Source of the DNA: Neoechinorhynchus agilis
Lineage: Eukaryota; Acanthocephala
Length of the DNA stretch: 33,150 nt
Assembly: GCA_051530055.1 (NCBI GenBank)
Contig: JBMGUZ010000029.1
Span: 1 to 33,150, forward strand
Direction of reading: 5' to 3'
In this document: positions 1-12,086 of the stretch, in pieces
Position numbering within the stretch: the stretch's first letter is position 1
Layout: each line of letters opens with the position of its first letter
Program-made: the position numbers and the translations under genes
The notes under the pieces: generated by a model
Databases searched by the model: none
The model's input: only the letters and a program-made list of their open reading frames with translations
Told to the model about the DNA's origin: nothing

Positions 1-556
1 TTTAAAATATTTCGCGATCAATAAAAAAATTAGTATCGATAACACTGAACGTGTACAATCAAATTTAACGCTCCTCAATGATGAAAAAACAAAATTAAAT
101 TGAAGAGACAATTAAAACCTTTTAAAATATTTCGCAATCAATAAAAAAATTAGTATCGATAACACTGAACGTGTACAATCAAATTTAACGCTCCTCAATG
201 ATGGAAAAACAAAATTAAATTGTACGTTGGTGAATCCTGTCCCCAATGTTTAGAGATACTCATTTATTGCGATTTCACAAGGTTTTAATTGCCGTTAAAA
301 GTGTGAGTAGCGATTGAAGAGACAATTAAAACCTTTTAAAATATTTCGCGATCAATAAAAAAATTAGTATCGATAACACTGAACGTGTACAATCAAATTT
401 AACGCTCCTCAATGATGAAAAAACAAAATTAAATTGAAGAGACAATTAAAACCTTTTAAAATATTTCGCAATCAATAAAAAAAATTAGTATCGATAACAC
501 TGAACGTGTACAATCAAATTTAACGCTCCTCAATGATGAAAAAACAAAATTTAATG
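1..556. repeat. 120-bp tandem repeat, about four copies
   Basis: The same AT-rich unit, containing tttaaaatatttcgcgatca and a cgctcctcaatgatg block, starts near 1, 121, 335 and 455. Copies 1 to 2 and 3 to 4 are 120 bp apart. A unique stretch of about 90 bp (222-313) separates the two pairs. The copies differ by only a few bases, such as cgcgatc versus cgcaatc. The array lies directly downstream of the PTIP-like gene and may continue beyond the left edge. Confidence 0.95.
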
Positions 557-566
557 TTCTTTGCAC

Positions 567-3500
567 TTACATTCGCGGCGTTAGATTGAACGCATCCAAA
601 CTTACGGAATTCTCGGTGTAACGATAAGTCTCAAAGTCAGGATAGGTTAGGAAAATAGACCGAAAAAGAGATTGAACAGGTTGGACGTTGAAGTGTTTTA
701 CCAAATCAAAAGATCCCAGAATGTTTATGTCTTCTTCACACGAAATCAGTATGCTTTGCACATCAGCGGAGGATTCAGGCAAGTTCCACCAATCCATGAC
801 CATCCCACCACCATTTTCAATTATATTTTCAACTAAACTTTGACTTGGTTTGACACTCATTGTGCATGCAAAAGTGAATTTCTCAAATATTGGACGGGGC
901 CGCATAAACGCCGAATCGATATCCAATCGATATGTAAATAGGAAAACTTCTCTGTTCAAGTAATGGTGTTTAGTGTCAGGATCGATGAATCTGCCTTCTG
1001 CTAGAGAATCCTCAAGCCATTTTAAATTGAGAATATATTTATGTTCCTTAAGTTCGGTCCATGTTGATGCCAGAATCAAGGCTAATTTTTTAAGACTTAG
1101 GGCGGAATGCAAAGTATAAAAACACTTTGAGAATATCCCACTACAAAAGGGAGACGTACGAAGTCTACTCATGCTTGACTCACATTTCTCACGGGAGAGT
1201 CGACGGATCACAAGCCGTTTTCATTATATCTTAAAGTGAGCTCAAGACTTCGTCAAGTAAGACGGAATTGTGAAAAGGTTAACTTACCCACCAAGAAGTC
1301 AAAGGGCCGAAGAATTGTTTCAATAAACTTTCATTTCAACCATGACCTTTTTGTGTAGGGTTTGACAAATATTCTTTTTGTGTACTACTCGAACGATTAC
1401 AATTATTGTACTCGCATAAAATCAAAATTGACGACGATTTAAAATATTTTGATACACACGAAAAAAAAGTATATTTTTGTTTTAAATTTCCTAGATTCGA
1501 TAAGCTATTATTTGTGCAATATAATTTTTTTTCAAGTATAAAAAGTCATAACTTTCAATTGAAGACCATCTAAGTATTTATGGATGAAAGAGTGATTATT
1601 ACAAATGTGTACGATCTTAAAGGAAAACACAGATATTATTTTGTCCTGAGCAGATCTTATACGGGAATAACGAAAAGAATATTGATGTTTTTTCCCCATA
1701 TACGGCCGAATGGACATCCAAAATCCACCGCGATTTCGCTCTTCACAGCGCTGGTCTGCGCTCAATGTCTCAAGACCGTAGAATCCCTCCGGATTCCCAC
1801 GAGAATGAGTTTCCTCTTCCTTTCATCGAGGTATTTCGGCCCCTCCGTACGATCTTGAGACATTGAGCGAGCGCTTTCCAGACCGAATTCGCGGTGGACT
1901 ATGTGTCCATTCGCCGTGTATGGAAAATATCCATAAAAAAGACTACCGTCTGAGCCACATATAAAAATTCTAAGAATATTAAGATTACCAAAAAAGAGAT
2001 TTTATGAGAATTTACGGAAATCGTCGGGGAAAATGGATTAAATTTAACCAATGAAAACCGAATAATTGAAGCACAATACGGACAAATTCTATACGTTTAA
2101 AATTAAATTTAAAAGTGTCTATAAGATGAAGCCAATGATTTCCGAGCAATCCGTCCAAGGCATTAGAATAAGCTCCGAAATCCTTACATATCAAATGTGT
2201 GATTCCTGGTACATCCAAACTAGTTACATCGAATCTTCTAGATCCGATTGGACGCTCAGTATAGGCTAGACACATTGCAACCGAAAATAGCCGCTTCTCT
2301 TCTTCGAAATCGAAACCGTCGAAAGCAAGGACATGAGAAGCATGGCAAATTAATTTCCTCTGGACCAAAGATTTCATTGGATTCATCAAGGGTTTTGAAT
2401 GGTTCATGTTTAAATCGAATAAGTCGTATCCGTCTAAAAAAGTTGGTTTGCATATCCAAGAAGCAAGCATAAATTCGTTATGTTTTTGATAAATATTCAA
2501 AACCGACGAATGTTCCTTTGTACAATCGATAGAATCTGCTTTGATACCAAGAAATAAACAAATAAGCCATCCAACGCTCACCGTTCTCACATTTGAATAT
2601 TTAATCTCATCGGATTCATCTTTATATCCGTGACCAGCTGAAACAATCACTGATACGTGTCGAAGAAACCGATCGATCACTTTTCCACCGAGCAATTTTA
2701 CGAGAGTTTCGATAGCAGTCACCTCGTATTCGTCCATGCCACATCCACGAATCAATACAATGCAATTTCTAAGCGGAAGTCGGCTTGAACGTAAACATGA
2801 ATGAAAACAGGGTAAGTGATGAAGGAGCCAAGGTGTTCTTAAACAATTAAGTTTCAGACAGTCTTCCACAAACGAACTAGTGACCAATTTACAATCACTC
2901 GTATCCGTCATAAACATCTTAAAGCTTTCAGACGATTGGTTCTCACATACAATAATATTGGATGGCTCGTTTTTAAGGTTCTGGCATCCAATCGAGGCTG
3001 ACGCTCCATTACTCCTAACCTCTTCCATCAGTTTTAAAACAAACTTTCGTCCTCGACATATCTCAACTTCTTCGTCAAAAATAAAGCGAAAGTTGGACAA
3101 AAACAAGTAACCACTAATAGGCTCGAATTCTCGTCCTGAACATCTAGTAGACGAATCACTAACCGTTCCAGTGACTGTAACGATTCTATACATTGGCCGA
3201 TAAATCGTCCATTCCATTAAACATCGTTGATTTATACACTCAATCACAAATTGAGGTGTAACAATGCGTACTTTTGAACTGATTTCATGGTGAGGTTCAA
3301 GCAATCCTGAACTAATCAAATAATTGCATTGGTATAGATCTTGTGAACATCGCCCTCCATAATACACAATCATACATTTAAGCTTTAGTTGATCGTCTAA
3401 ATCAATCGGCCCTAAATATTGATGCCTTGAAGTCACAAATCCAAACGTCAAGCCGCCGAATATCCTCTTAAATTGATCGGCACCATGGCTAATGCTAAAA

Positions 3501-3901
3501 GGTGCCACTGGCAGAATAGTATTGCATCTTAACGACCATCGAACCCAATCGGAAGTTACGACGGGTGGAATTTTGAACAGATTACTGGCTACCAAAAGCC
3601 GCTCTTTATCAGGACAATCACATATCACATGAGTTACCTGTTCGTTCAAGAAAGGACCGTTAAATGTTGCTCCATGAAGTAACAGACATGATTGGACCGA
3701 TTTGTCGATCGGTGCAAGGACACAAAACCGAACGTTTTGAAACAAATCCTGACTGTTTTGAATCTCGTCTTGCGGTTTTAACGGAGGATCTTCGTAATCA
3801 TGAATTTCCATTGAGATTAGCGAATCAGGTTTTGTCTTATAAGGCTGCTGCGTTAAATACTCAAGCGAAACGAACGAAGATATCGGACAAAGTACATCCA
3901 T
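567..3901 (-). CDS. PAXIP1: PTIP/PAXIP1-like protein with six BRCT domains
   Basis: PTIP is a nuclear phospho-peptide-binding adaptor linking the DNA-damage response and MLL3/4 histone methyltransferase complexes. The first exon runs from 3901 (ATG, product begins MDVLCPIS) to 2188; the second runs from 1081 to the TAA at 567. The model gives about 742 residues. BRCT repeats lie near residues 52-122 (VVTSDWVRWSL), 147-226, 265-350, 376-450 (VSVGWLICL), 520-600 (GITHLI then LNLKWLEDSL) and 625-720. From memory, residues 52-135 resemble the vertebrate PTIP N-terminal BRCT pair (WVxxSxxCxTxLPVxxFS). The last domain carries ILISCEEDIN and DFETYRY, matching the PTIP C-terminus (ILISCENDL, DYESYKF). 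The intron (2187-1082) uses donor T|GTAAGG and acceptor TTAG|CC, the only phase-compatible AG in the conserved stretch. It is 1106 bp, far longer than other introns here apart from RBMS intron 1. There is no glutamine-rich linker as in vertebrate PTIP, so the protein is shorter. TOPBP1 is the main alternative but fits less well. Confidence 0.85.
1684..1943. repeat. Foldback element (inverted repeat) inside the PTIP intron
   Basis: The left arm (about 1684-1780) and right arm (about 1846-1943) are imperfect reverse complements, separated by about 65 bp. The best blocks are ctcaatgtctcaaga against tcttgagacattgag, cgaatggaca against tgtccattcg, and ccaccgcg against cgcggtgg. Arms are about 95 bp at roughly 70-75% match by eye. 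No transposase frame lies inside, so it resembles a MITE or foldback element. Short open frames here are by-products of the arms. Confidence 0.7.
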
Positions 3902-4253
3902 TCTAAAAATTGAACGTAAAAAAACTGTCAATTCTACATTTTACTACTATTACAAACTGAAGAATTTCCGTAAAGTCACGTTGAAGTCACAAAAACGTGT
4001 TGTCTTTTAACAGATCATGCTTTCGAAAATCTAGTTGGATACTTTTTAAAGAAATCATCATTCAGGCAAATTCGAATGAGAAAATGTAAACAATTAAGGT
4101 TGTAATTTAGTAATTTTTTAAATTGGTAAGTAATAAAAACTATTTTTTAAGGATCATGCCAAGAACACAGATTACGATTGAGAACAGTCGTGGCTCAATG
4201 TTGAAAAACAAGCAAACAATCGTGGTTTCATGCTGGAAAATTGCGATTAGGAA
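3902..4253. other. PTIP upstream region, no gene seen
   Basis: This AT-rich stretch lies between the PTIP start codon and the 226-bp satellite. On the minus strand the ATG is preceded by the pyrimidine-rich TTTTTAG, which resembles a 3' splice site. I see no clear TATA box, RNA gene or long open frame. Confidence 0.5.
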
Positions 4254-6057
4254 ACCGAACTTATGAATTAAAAAAATTGGTGAGAAATCTGATAATGTAA
4301 AAAAATGGAAATAAAAAGATTCTAATTCCAGGCTAATTGTAAAATAGACTAATCAGTAGATTTTAAATCGGAGACGATTATAGAATAATAGAACGCCAAA
4401 TGATAATTTTGTTTAAAGATCAAAAATTGAGGTGATTTGGAGAAATATTTGAGACCTTTTCGACATAATGAAGAAACCGACCGAACTTATGAATTAAAAA
4501 AATGAGTGAGAAATCTGATAATGTAAAAAAATGGAAATAAAAAGATTCTAATTCCAGGCTAATTGTAAAATAGACTAATCAGTAGATTTTAAATCGGAGA
4601 CGATTATAGAATAATAGAACGGCAAATGACAATTTTGTTTAAAGATCAAAAATTGAGGTGATTTGGAGAAATATTTGAGACCTTTTCGACATAATGAAGA
4701 AACCGACCGAACTTATGAATTAAAAAAATGAGTGAGAAATCTGATAATGTAAAAAAATGGAAATAAAAAGATTCTAATTCCAGGCTAATTGTAAAATAGA
4801 CTAATCAGTAGATTTTAAATCGGAGACGATTATAGAATAATAGAACGGCAAATGACAATTTTGTTTAAAGATCAAAAATTGAGGTGATTTGGAGAAATAT
4901 TTGAGACCTTTTCGACATAATGAAGAAACCGACCGAACTTATGAATTAAAAAAATGAGTGAGAAATCTGATAATGTAAAAAATGGAAATAAAAAGATTCT
5001 AATTCCAGGCTAATTGTAAAATAGACTAATCAGTAGATTTTAAATCGGAGACGATTATAGAATAATAGAACGGCAAATGACAATTTTGTTTAAAGATCAA
5101 AAATTGAGGTGATTTGGAGAAATATTTGAGACCTTTTCGACATAATGAAGAAACCGACCGAACTTATGAATTAAAAAAATGAGTGAGAAATCTGATAATG
5201 TAAAAAAATGGAAATAAAAAGATTCTAATTCCAGGCTAATTGTAAAATAGACTAATCAGTAGATTTTAAATCGGAGACGATTATAGAATAATAGAACGCC
5301 AAATGACAATTTTGTTTAAAGATCAAAAATTGAGGTAATTTGGAGAAATATTTGAGACCTTTTCGACATAATGAAGAAACCGACCGAACTTATGAATTAA
5401 AAAAATGAGTGAGAAATCTGATAATGTAAAAAAATGGAAATAAAAAGATTCTAATTCCAGGCTAATTGTAAAATAGACTAATCAGTAGATTTTAAATCGG
5501 AGACGATTATAGAATAATAGAACGCCAAATGACAATTTTGTTTAAAGATCAAAAATTGAGGTAATTTGGAGAAATATTTGAGACCTTTTCGACATAATGA
5601 AGAAACCGACCGAACTTATGAATTAAAAAAATGAGTGAGAAATCTGATAATGTAAAAAAATGGAAATAAAAAGATTCTAATTCCAGGCTAATTGTAAAAT
5701 AGACTAATCAGTAGATTTTAAATCGGAGACGATTATAGAATAATAGAACGCCAAATGACAATTTTGTTTAAAGATCAAAAATTGAGGTAATTTGGAGAAA
5801 TATTTGAGACCTTTTCGACATAATGAAGAAACCGACCGAACTTATGAATTAAAAAAATGAGTGAGAAATCTGATAATGTAAAAAAATGGAAATAAAAAGA
5901 TTCTAATTCCAGGCTAATTGTAAAATAGACTAATCAGTAGATTTTAAATCGGAGACGATTATAGAATAATAGAACGGCAAATGACAATTTTGTTTAAAGA
6001 TCAAAAATTGAGGTGATTTGGAGAAATATTTGAGACCTTTTCGACATAATGAAGAAA
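4254..6057. repeat. 226-bp satellite, eight copies
   Basis: The unit holds ccgaacttatgaatt, ccaggctaattgtaaaatag, cggagacgattatag and gagaccttttcgacataatg. The block aggctaatt recurs at 4330, 4556, 4782, 5007, about 5233, 5459, 5685 and 5911, a period of 225-226 bp. Copies are nearly identical (gccaaatga versus ggcaaatga, gaggtgatt versus gaggtaatt). The first copy has attggtgag where the others have atgagtgag. No coding frame is conserved. Confidence 0.97.
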
Positions 6058-6985
6058 ATAATAAAAATAAAAGTGGTGGAATACTTGATTCGGTACTAAT
6101 GGACTTCGAAGCACTCTCCGGAATGCAATAAAAACACAACCTAAGCAATTTATTATCCAGAAGGGGTGATAACCGTTCCGTTTTCCTCTGAAACAATTTA
6201 GATAAAAAACATAAAAACATTGTGCTGCGATTATTTTCAGAATGTAATAATGAAATTAAAAAGTGAACAAAACAACGATTTATCATTATCCAGAGCAGTT
6301 AATTTCTCTTTAAATATTTGTCCTTAAATACGGATTGAAACAACATATCGTAAATTTCAGGAGTTTTTGTTGTAATTGCCAATGAAATCGTACGAAACAT
6401 TGCCATGATCGCCCAAATAAATGCTAGCGGCTTTAATCGAATAACTAATAATGCATTTTCCAACGAAGACTTTCTCTTCCTAATTAAATTATTTCAATAC
6501 TTTACGTGAAGTTTGTCGATTTTTCCCGGTTGGGTACTCGTGGATCTTCTGAATATCAGAGAACATCTATAAATTGGATAAAATTGATACTTAGGATTTC
6601 AAAAGATTTTGTGTCAAATCAATATTTCATGAACGGAGAAACGAGATCGTAAATTCAACGCAAATTGAGCTTTGTTGGTATTCGTATTAATAAATTAAGT
6701 TTTCGAGAGTTACGTTTCAATATTCGTTGAGCTGAAAATATCATTTATATTAGAAAAATTAAAAGCGGATAAATTCATGATCTTTTTGAATGTTTTGAAA
6801 AATAAAAACTCCCAATTTCAATTCATTTTTAAAATTACCAATCAAAAAAACCACGCATTCACTTTTGCGTTTGAACATTGAACTGTTCATGCTTTCCTTA
6901 TATGGCATAAATTTAGAACTAATTTATTCAATCCGAATTTTAGGAGGCGAAATCGTAGGCATTTATCAAAGTTGTTGCGAATTAA
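6058..6985. other. Intergenic, no feature supported
   Basis: This is AT-rich unique sequence between two satellites. A minus-strand frame of 118 codons covers 5930-6286, but part of it lies in satellite DNA and its composition is not protein-like. I see no RNA gene. Confidence 0.4.
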
Positions 6986-6989
6986 ACAC

Positions 6990-8035
6990 TTGCAAGCAAC
7001 CTTGGGAAAATCGTACACGAGATTGCTCCTCCTCCGAAAACAATGGAAATCAATCGAAATTCCCTCAATTTTTCCGCCATAAAAAAGAATTGTTCAATGT
7101 TCAAACGAGTGATCAAAGTTTCAATACTAAAGAAAACCAGCAAGGAACCTTGGGAAAATCGTACACGAGATTGCTCCTCCTCCGAAAACCATCGAAATCA
7201 ATCGAAATTCCCTCAATTTTTCCGCCATAAAAAAGAATTGTTCAATGTTCAAACGAGTGATCAAAGTTTCAATACTAAAGAAAACCAGCAAGGAACCTTG
7301 GGAAAATCGTACACGAGATTGCTCCTCCTCCGAAAACCATCGAAATCAATCGAAATTCCCTCAATTTTTCCGCCATAAAAAAGAATTGTTCAATGTTCAA
7401 ACGAGTGATCAAAGTTTCACTAAAGAAAACCAGCAAGGAACCTTGGGAAAATCGTACACGAGATTGCTCCTCCTCCGAAAACAATGGAAATCAATCGAAA
7501 TTCCCTCAATTTTCCGCCATAAAAAAGAATTGTTCAATGTTCAAACGAGTGATCAAAGTTTCAATACTAAAGAAAACCAGCAAGGAACCTTGGGAAAATC
7601 GTACACGAGATTGCTCCTCCTCCGAAAACAATGGAAATCAATCGAAATTCCCTCAATTTTTCCGCCATAAAAAAGAATTGTTCAATGTTCAAACGAGTGA
7701 TCAAAGTTTCAATACTAAAGAAAACCAGCAAGGAACCTTGGGAAAATCGTACACGAGATTGCTCCTCCTCCGAAAACAATGGAAATCAATCGAAATTCCC
7801 TCAATTTTCCGCCATAAAAAAGAATTGTTCAATGTTCAAACGAGTGATCAAAGTTTCAATAGTAAAGAAAACCAGCAAGGAACCTCGGGAAAATCGTACA
7901 CGAGATTGCTCCTCCTCCGAAAACAATGGAAATCAAATGAAATTCCCTCAATTTTTCCGCCATAAAAAAGAATTGTTCAATGTTCAAAAGTGTGATCAAA
8001 GTTTCACGAGCTTACATAGCAAAGAAAACTAACAA
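6990..8035. repeat. 148-bp satellite, seven copies
   Basis: The block cgagattgctcctcctccga recurs at 7018, 7166, 7314, 7459, 7606, 7754 and 7901 (period 145-148 bp). The unit also holds tcaatttttccgccataa and gttcaatgttcaaacgagtg. The final copy decays near 8035. Because 148 is not a multiple of three and the unit lacks stops in some frames, overlapping open frames of up to 190 codons appear. They repeat the same peptides in shifted order and are not taken as genes. Confidence 0.97.
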
Positions 8036-8846
8036 GCAACGTCGATAGAAGCGTACAAGATTGCTCCTCATTCTCCAAAATCAATTTTTATTCACTAAAT
8101 CTATAATGAATTATTTGTTTTTCATTATAAAGTCGGCACATTTGTAGAAGATACATTAAATACGTTTTTTTGGTTTTGAATAATAAAGGCTTTTGATTGA
8201 GTCGAAACAAAGATTCAATAAATTCACCTAAATATTATTTTGGCGATAATGCCGGTAATAGCACATTTGATTGATTGGAAATATTTCGCAGCTCCCTTCA
8301 TCCCGAAGGATTTTCTCTGTCGATGACAAAACTGTTTCAAAAACCCCGAGGTTTTCCCCAATGGGTTTTTTCTTTTAAAATAACGCAGCAACAAATGAAC
8401 GAAAATCATTTCGGTTATGGTAATCTCGTCAGGATTTCTTTAATGGTCGATCGCAAACAGTGGATCCACAGACAACTTGGAGAACAAGTAGTGTGTTTCA
8501 CACGGTTGGCGTAATCACACCCGCATAGGAGACGGAAACACTGACGACAGCCATAGAAGCTTCCCGGATTGTCACATCTTTAGTGATTTCTCTTTTTTAG
8601 ATATTTTTCATCATCCAAATATCGATGTTTACGACGCTCTCTAATGTTGTGAGTTAGTTCAATCACATAGACACATCGTAAAATTTAACTAGAGTCTCTT
8701 AACAAAAGTGTCACACTTTCACACCAATGAAAAAGTCAAGTTCGGTGTGGTACACTCCGTCGAATCTTATGACTTTTCATTTGTGTATTAACGAGCGGAA
8801 CTGAGGTTTTTAGCCACATTTTCTAACAAAAGTCAATTCGTTTAGC
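8036..8846. other. Upstream region of the G-beta gene
   Basis: This unique AT-rich stretch presumably holds the promoter of the gene that starts at 8847. The sequence just before the ATG is ttcgtttagc, again splice-acceptor-like. Short frames on both strands (8224-8514) resemble nothing known to me. No clear TATA box was seen. Confidence 0.4.
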
Positions 8847-9929
8847 ATGGAAAACAAGGACCAAGCTGCGATTCTACAAAAAGAATTGAGCGATATTCGA
8901 AATAGATTGTCCGCACTAAAGACTCGAGCCAACAATACTACATTCCATGATGAAACTCGCTCTATTGAACCTAAAAAGTTGTCGATTTCATCTAGGAGAA
9001 TTTTAAAGGGACATTTGGCAAAGGTTGTTGGACTTCAATGGTTCTCAAGTGCCATTAGTCCGATGGATTCGTTAGTCAGCGCTGCTCCAGATGGACGTTT
9101 ATTGGTTTGGGATCCAATGACGGGGATGAAGACGGCTACAATTAACCTCTCATGTCTTTGGACTACAAGTTGTGCGGCTTCATCTGACGCCCGATTTCTA
9201 GCAAGTGGATCGCTTAACAATGTGTGTTCTATCCATTCATTAAAAGACAAAACTCCAGATATTAAGAGTCTTAAAGGACACGAAGGATATGTTTCCCAAT
9301 GTAGATTTATTGAAGGATCTGTGAAGATTTTGACTAGTTCAGGAGATCATAGTACAATCGAATGGGATATTGAAAATGAAAAACAGCTCAGTTGCTATAA
9401 GGGGCATATTGCGGAAGTTCTTAATATTGATGTTAGTTCGGATGAACGCTCTTTTCTCACTTGTTCACTTGATAAGTCTTGTAAAATCTGGGATAGGCGT
9501 ACTGGGAAATGCGAAAAGACTTGTGAGGTTTGAGTAATCTAAGGTCCTATAATGGATAATTTTTTCTGTATTTAGGGACATGAGAAGGACGTTAATGCAT
9601 GTAGATATTTTCCAAATGAATTATTGTTCGGATCTGCTTCCGATGATAAAACATGCCGGCTATACGATCTCCGTAGCGATCAATACATTGCTACTTATAG
9701 TCGCTCATTAATTTCAAGTGCTGCCACTTCAGTCTGCTTTTCAACGAGTGGAAGACTGATTTTTGCGGGATATGATGACTTCAAATGTAGAATATGGGAC
9801 ACTCTGAAGAACTCGCATGTGATTGGAAGTTTGTCGCATTCCGGACGTGTCAGTTGCGTCGAGAAAAATGCGAATGGAAATGCAATCAGCACTGCTTCTT
9901 GGGATGGAACTATTAAGATCTGGAATTAA
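8847..9929 (+). CDS. Divergent heterotrimeric G-protein beta subunit (WD40)
   Basis: G-beta forms a seven-bladed propeller that, with G-gamma, couples receptors to effectors at the plasma membrane. Exon 1 (8847-9527) and exon 2 (9576-9929) are joined across a 48-bp intron (GAG|GTTTGAG to TATTTAG|GGA, phase 0), giving 344 residues against 340 in G-beta-1. A helical N-terminus (about 1-40) leads into seven WD repeats. Landmarks are LKGHLAKV, LVWD, NNVCSI, LKGHEGYVSQCRF, LTSSGD, CKIWD, FGSASDDKTCRLYDLRSD, FAGYDDFKCRIWD and the terminal TASWDGTIKIWN. It is closer to the G-beta-1 to 4 class than to G-beta-5 but strongly diverged, with about four extra residues after LQWF. Several residues known to touch G-alpha in G-beta-1 are changed while others are kept (see findings). 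Confidence 0.93.
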
Positions 9930-10078
9930 AGAAATCAGATTCTTGGGGATTATAGTCTTGATGAGTAAATCACACGAACGAGCTTTTTATAGGGGTTTTT
10001 TTTGAAATACTACTAAAATCAACACATTTTATCCACACACACAAAAAAAACAATTTTTATTTCTTATACTTTGTAAAG

Positions 10079-10667
10079 TCGATCACAATAAATAATGCGA
10101 TTTTATGGTTTTATTATTTACAAAAAATCGTCGATGTTAATGTTTTCATGCTGAAATGAAAACATTAAATCAAACTGATCCGTACGTTTTATTCGCCACA
10201 AAAAAACCAATATAATTCCCTTTTTTCTCGAAATTATGCAAAGATTTTTATCCTTGCGAATTGTAGACACAACTGATTAAATATTTCTGAGCAGTTAGAT
10301 CGGTTGCATTCATTGGCAAATCGATCACAATAAATAATGCGATTTTATGGTTTTATTATTTACAAAAAATCGTCGATGTTAATGTTTTCATGCTGAAATG
10401 AAAACATTAAATCAAACTGATCCGTACGTTTTATTCGCCACAAAAAACCAATATAATTCCCTTTTTTCTCGAAATTATGCAAAGATTTTTATCCTTGCGA
10501 ATTGTAGACACAACTGATTAAATATTTCTGAGCAGTTAGATCGGTTGCATTCATTGGCAAATCGATCACAATAAATAATGCGATTTTATGGTTTTATTAT
10601 TTACAAAAAATCGTCGATGTTAATGTTTTCATGCTGAAATGAAAACATTAAATCAAACTGTTCCGTA
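10079..10667. repeat. 242-bp tandem repeat, about 2.4 copies
   Basis: The block cgatcacaataaataatgcg starts at 10080, 10322 and 10563. The third copy breaks off near 10667 after ccgtacgttt. Each unit contains a short inverted repeat, gttttcatgctgaaatgaaaac. The first copy carries an AATAAA at 10087-10092, about 160 bp after the G-beta stop codon, which could serve as its poly(A) signal. Confidence 0.95.
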
Positions 10668-11539
10668 CGTTTCATCCGCTCTCGAAATTTTATTTTTAAA
10701 AAGAAATAGAATAAATAAAGTACAAAACGTGAAATCACCACCGTCCGCAAAATCTTAGCTTCTCTCCCTCCTCGGCTGTCGCTATCACGTTAGCAGCATT
10801 GCCTCGTTGAACTGCAAGCGACAAAGATTTTTATTCTTTGAACATTATATATTTAAAAAAATTAAATCGCAGCTCGCCGCCGGTTGTGGTCGTGTTCAGG
10901 CTTTTCGAAGAAGATCGAAGCTCAATGAAGTGTTGAGCAAAAAAAACGAACACGAATAGAACTAATGTTTAACGAAGCAATTAGAGATTAGCAATCTTGA
11001 TGCGGAATTGATTAGTATTCGGATGGGCAAGTTATTTCAGTGTACATTTGCAATCTCATGAGATGGAGAAAAACGAATTTCGGCGATTGAAAAACTACAA
11101 AAGATGCAGGCTAGGAGCCATCGGAAGCAGAGGAAGTAAGCCTAAGACATTCGAGAGACATTAGGCGCGGATGCACTAATCCGGATGAACTTTATATTAA
11201 AGCGTTTTCTAATCGAAAAATGCTTAAAGGCGGTTTCGACTCTTTTTAATAAAAGGAACCTCATGATTCGGTAAACCTGTGCGTGAGGAATTTAGCATGG
11301 GAAGAATAAAAATGGTTTAAGACTTGAACATGGTATTTAATCAGTGAGTTTAAAACTTGTGAAACAATAATTGATTTTCAACAAGACGTTTTATTTATTT
11401 TGTTTAAGAAGAGGATCCATGTACCTCTGGGTCCTCGTGATCACTTTAGAGTTGATGACGGATCCGGAGAGGTGGAAGACGGATCCGGAGAGTTACGTTC
11501 GACGACGACGACGATAGACCTCATGATTGATCAAGTTTT
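10668..11539. other. Intergenic, no gene seen
   Basis: This is unique sequence with a short local duplication (gacggatccggagag at about 11457 and 11479) and a cgacgacgacgac run. No frame, RNA gene or longer repeat could be supported. Confidence 0.4.
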
Positions 11540-11755
11540 TGTTTTCGAAAGTTGACACTTGGAATAATAGTGTTTTAATGACAAAAAGAAAATCTTTACC
11601 CTGAGAGATTTCGCCGTCTTACGGCTTCCTCGGGAATCTACAAAAAAACGAGTGGAGATGTGAAGTTTAAGTTAAATAGCGACATTGAAATATCGAAAGA
11701 TCGTCTCTCTTGTTGAGTAGTTCTGGAGCTTTGTCTGATGCCCTGGGATAAAATT
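11540..11755 (-). repeat. Inverted partial copy of the dispersed 12-kb repeat family
   Basis: On the minus strand this segment matches the elements at 12087-12315 and 12472-12691. Shared blocks include gttgacacttggaataa, atgacaaaaagaaaatcttt, gtggagatgtgaagttt and gttctggagctttgtctgatg. It lies in opposite orientation to its neighbours, so the locus holds both orientations within 1.3 kb. Confidence 0.85.
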
Positions 11756-12086
11756 GGTGCCTCGGCGATATATAGTTCTCGCCCCGGGTCCTTGGCCAAA
11801 ACCCAAACTCGCGTGTGGAGAGTTTCACTTCTCCATCGCTGTGGCACTTTGAGTGGTGCTTTGTCCATGGTATAGCCATGATTTTGCGCCTTGGGAGCAA
11901 ATTACAGACAAGATTTTATTTTAGCTCGAAGAAACGTGGTTTGCGAACGATGTTTGGCCGATGACAGACAGGCAAAATTGAACGCTTTTAAAATTTATCT
12001 AAAGATAAATCCTTTTAATCTTCGAACGTCCTTTCTTTATGGTACAGTCAAGTTTTTTGGATGGACACTTGGCCGGGGGCTGTTGT

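Noticed and set aside
567-1211. The minus-strand frame extending to 1211 as a separate BRCT gene
   Set aside because: Its C-terminal part continues BRCT5 and BRCT6 of the upstream PTIP exon; the residues before about 1081 are best read as intron.
1580-1858. 92-codon plus frame and 77-codon minus frame around 1532-1858
   Set aside because: Both lie in the intronic inverted repeat and have no family resemblance.
6865-8032. Several overlapping open frames up to 190 codons
   Set aside because: They are produced by the 148-bp satellite; the same peptides appear in several frames and the unit length breaks the frame in every copy.
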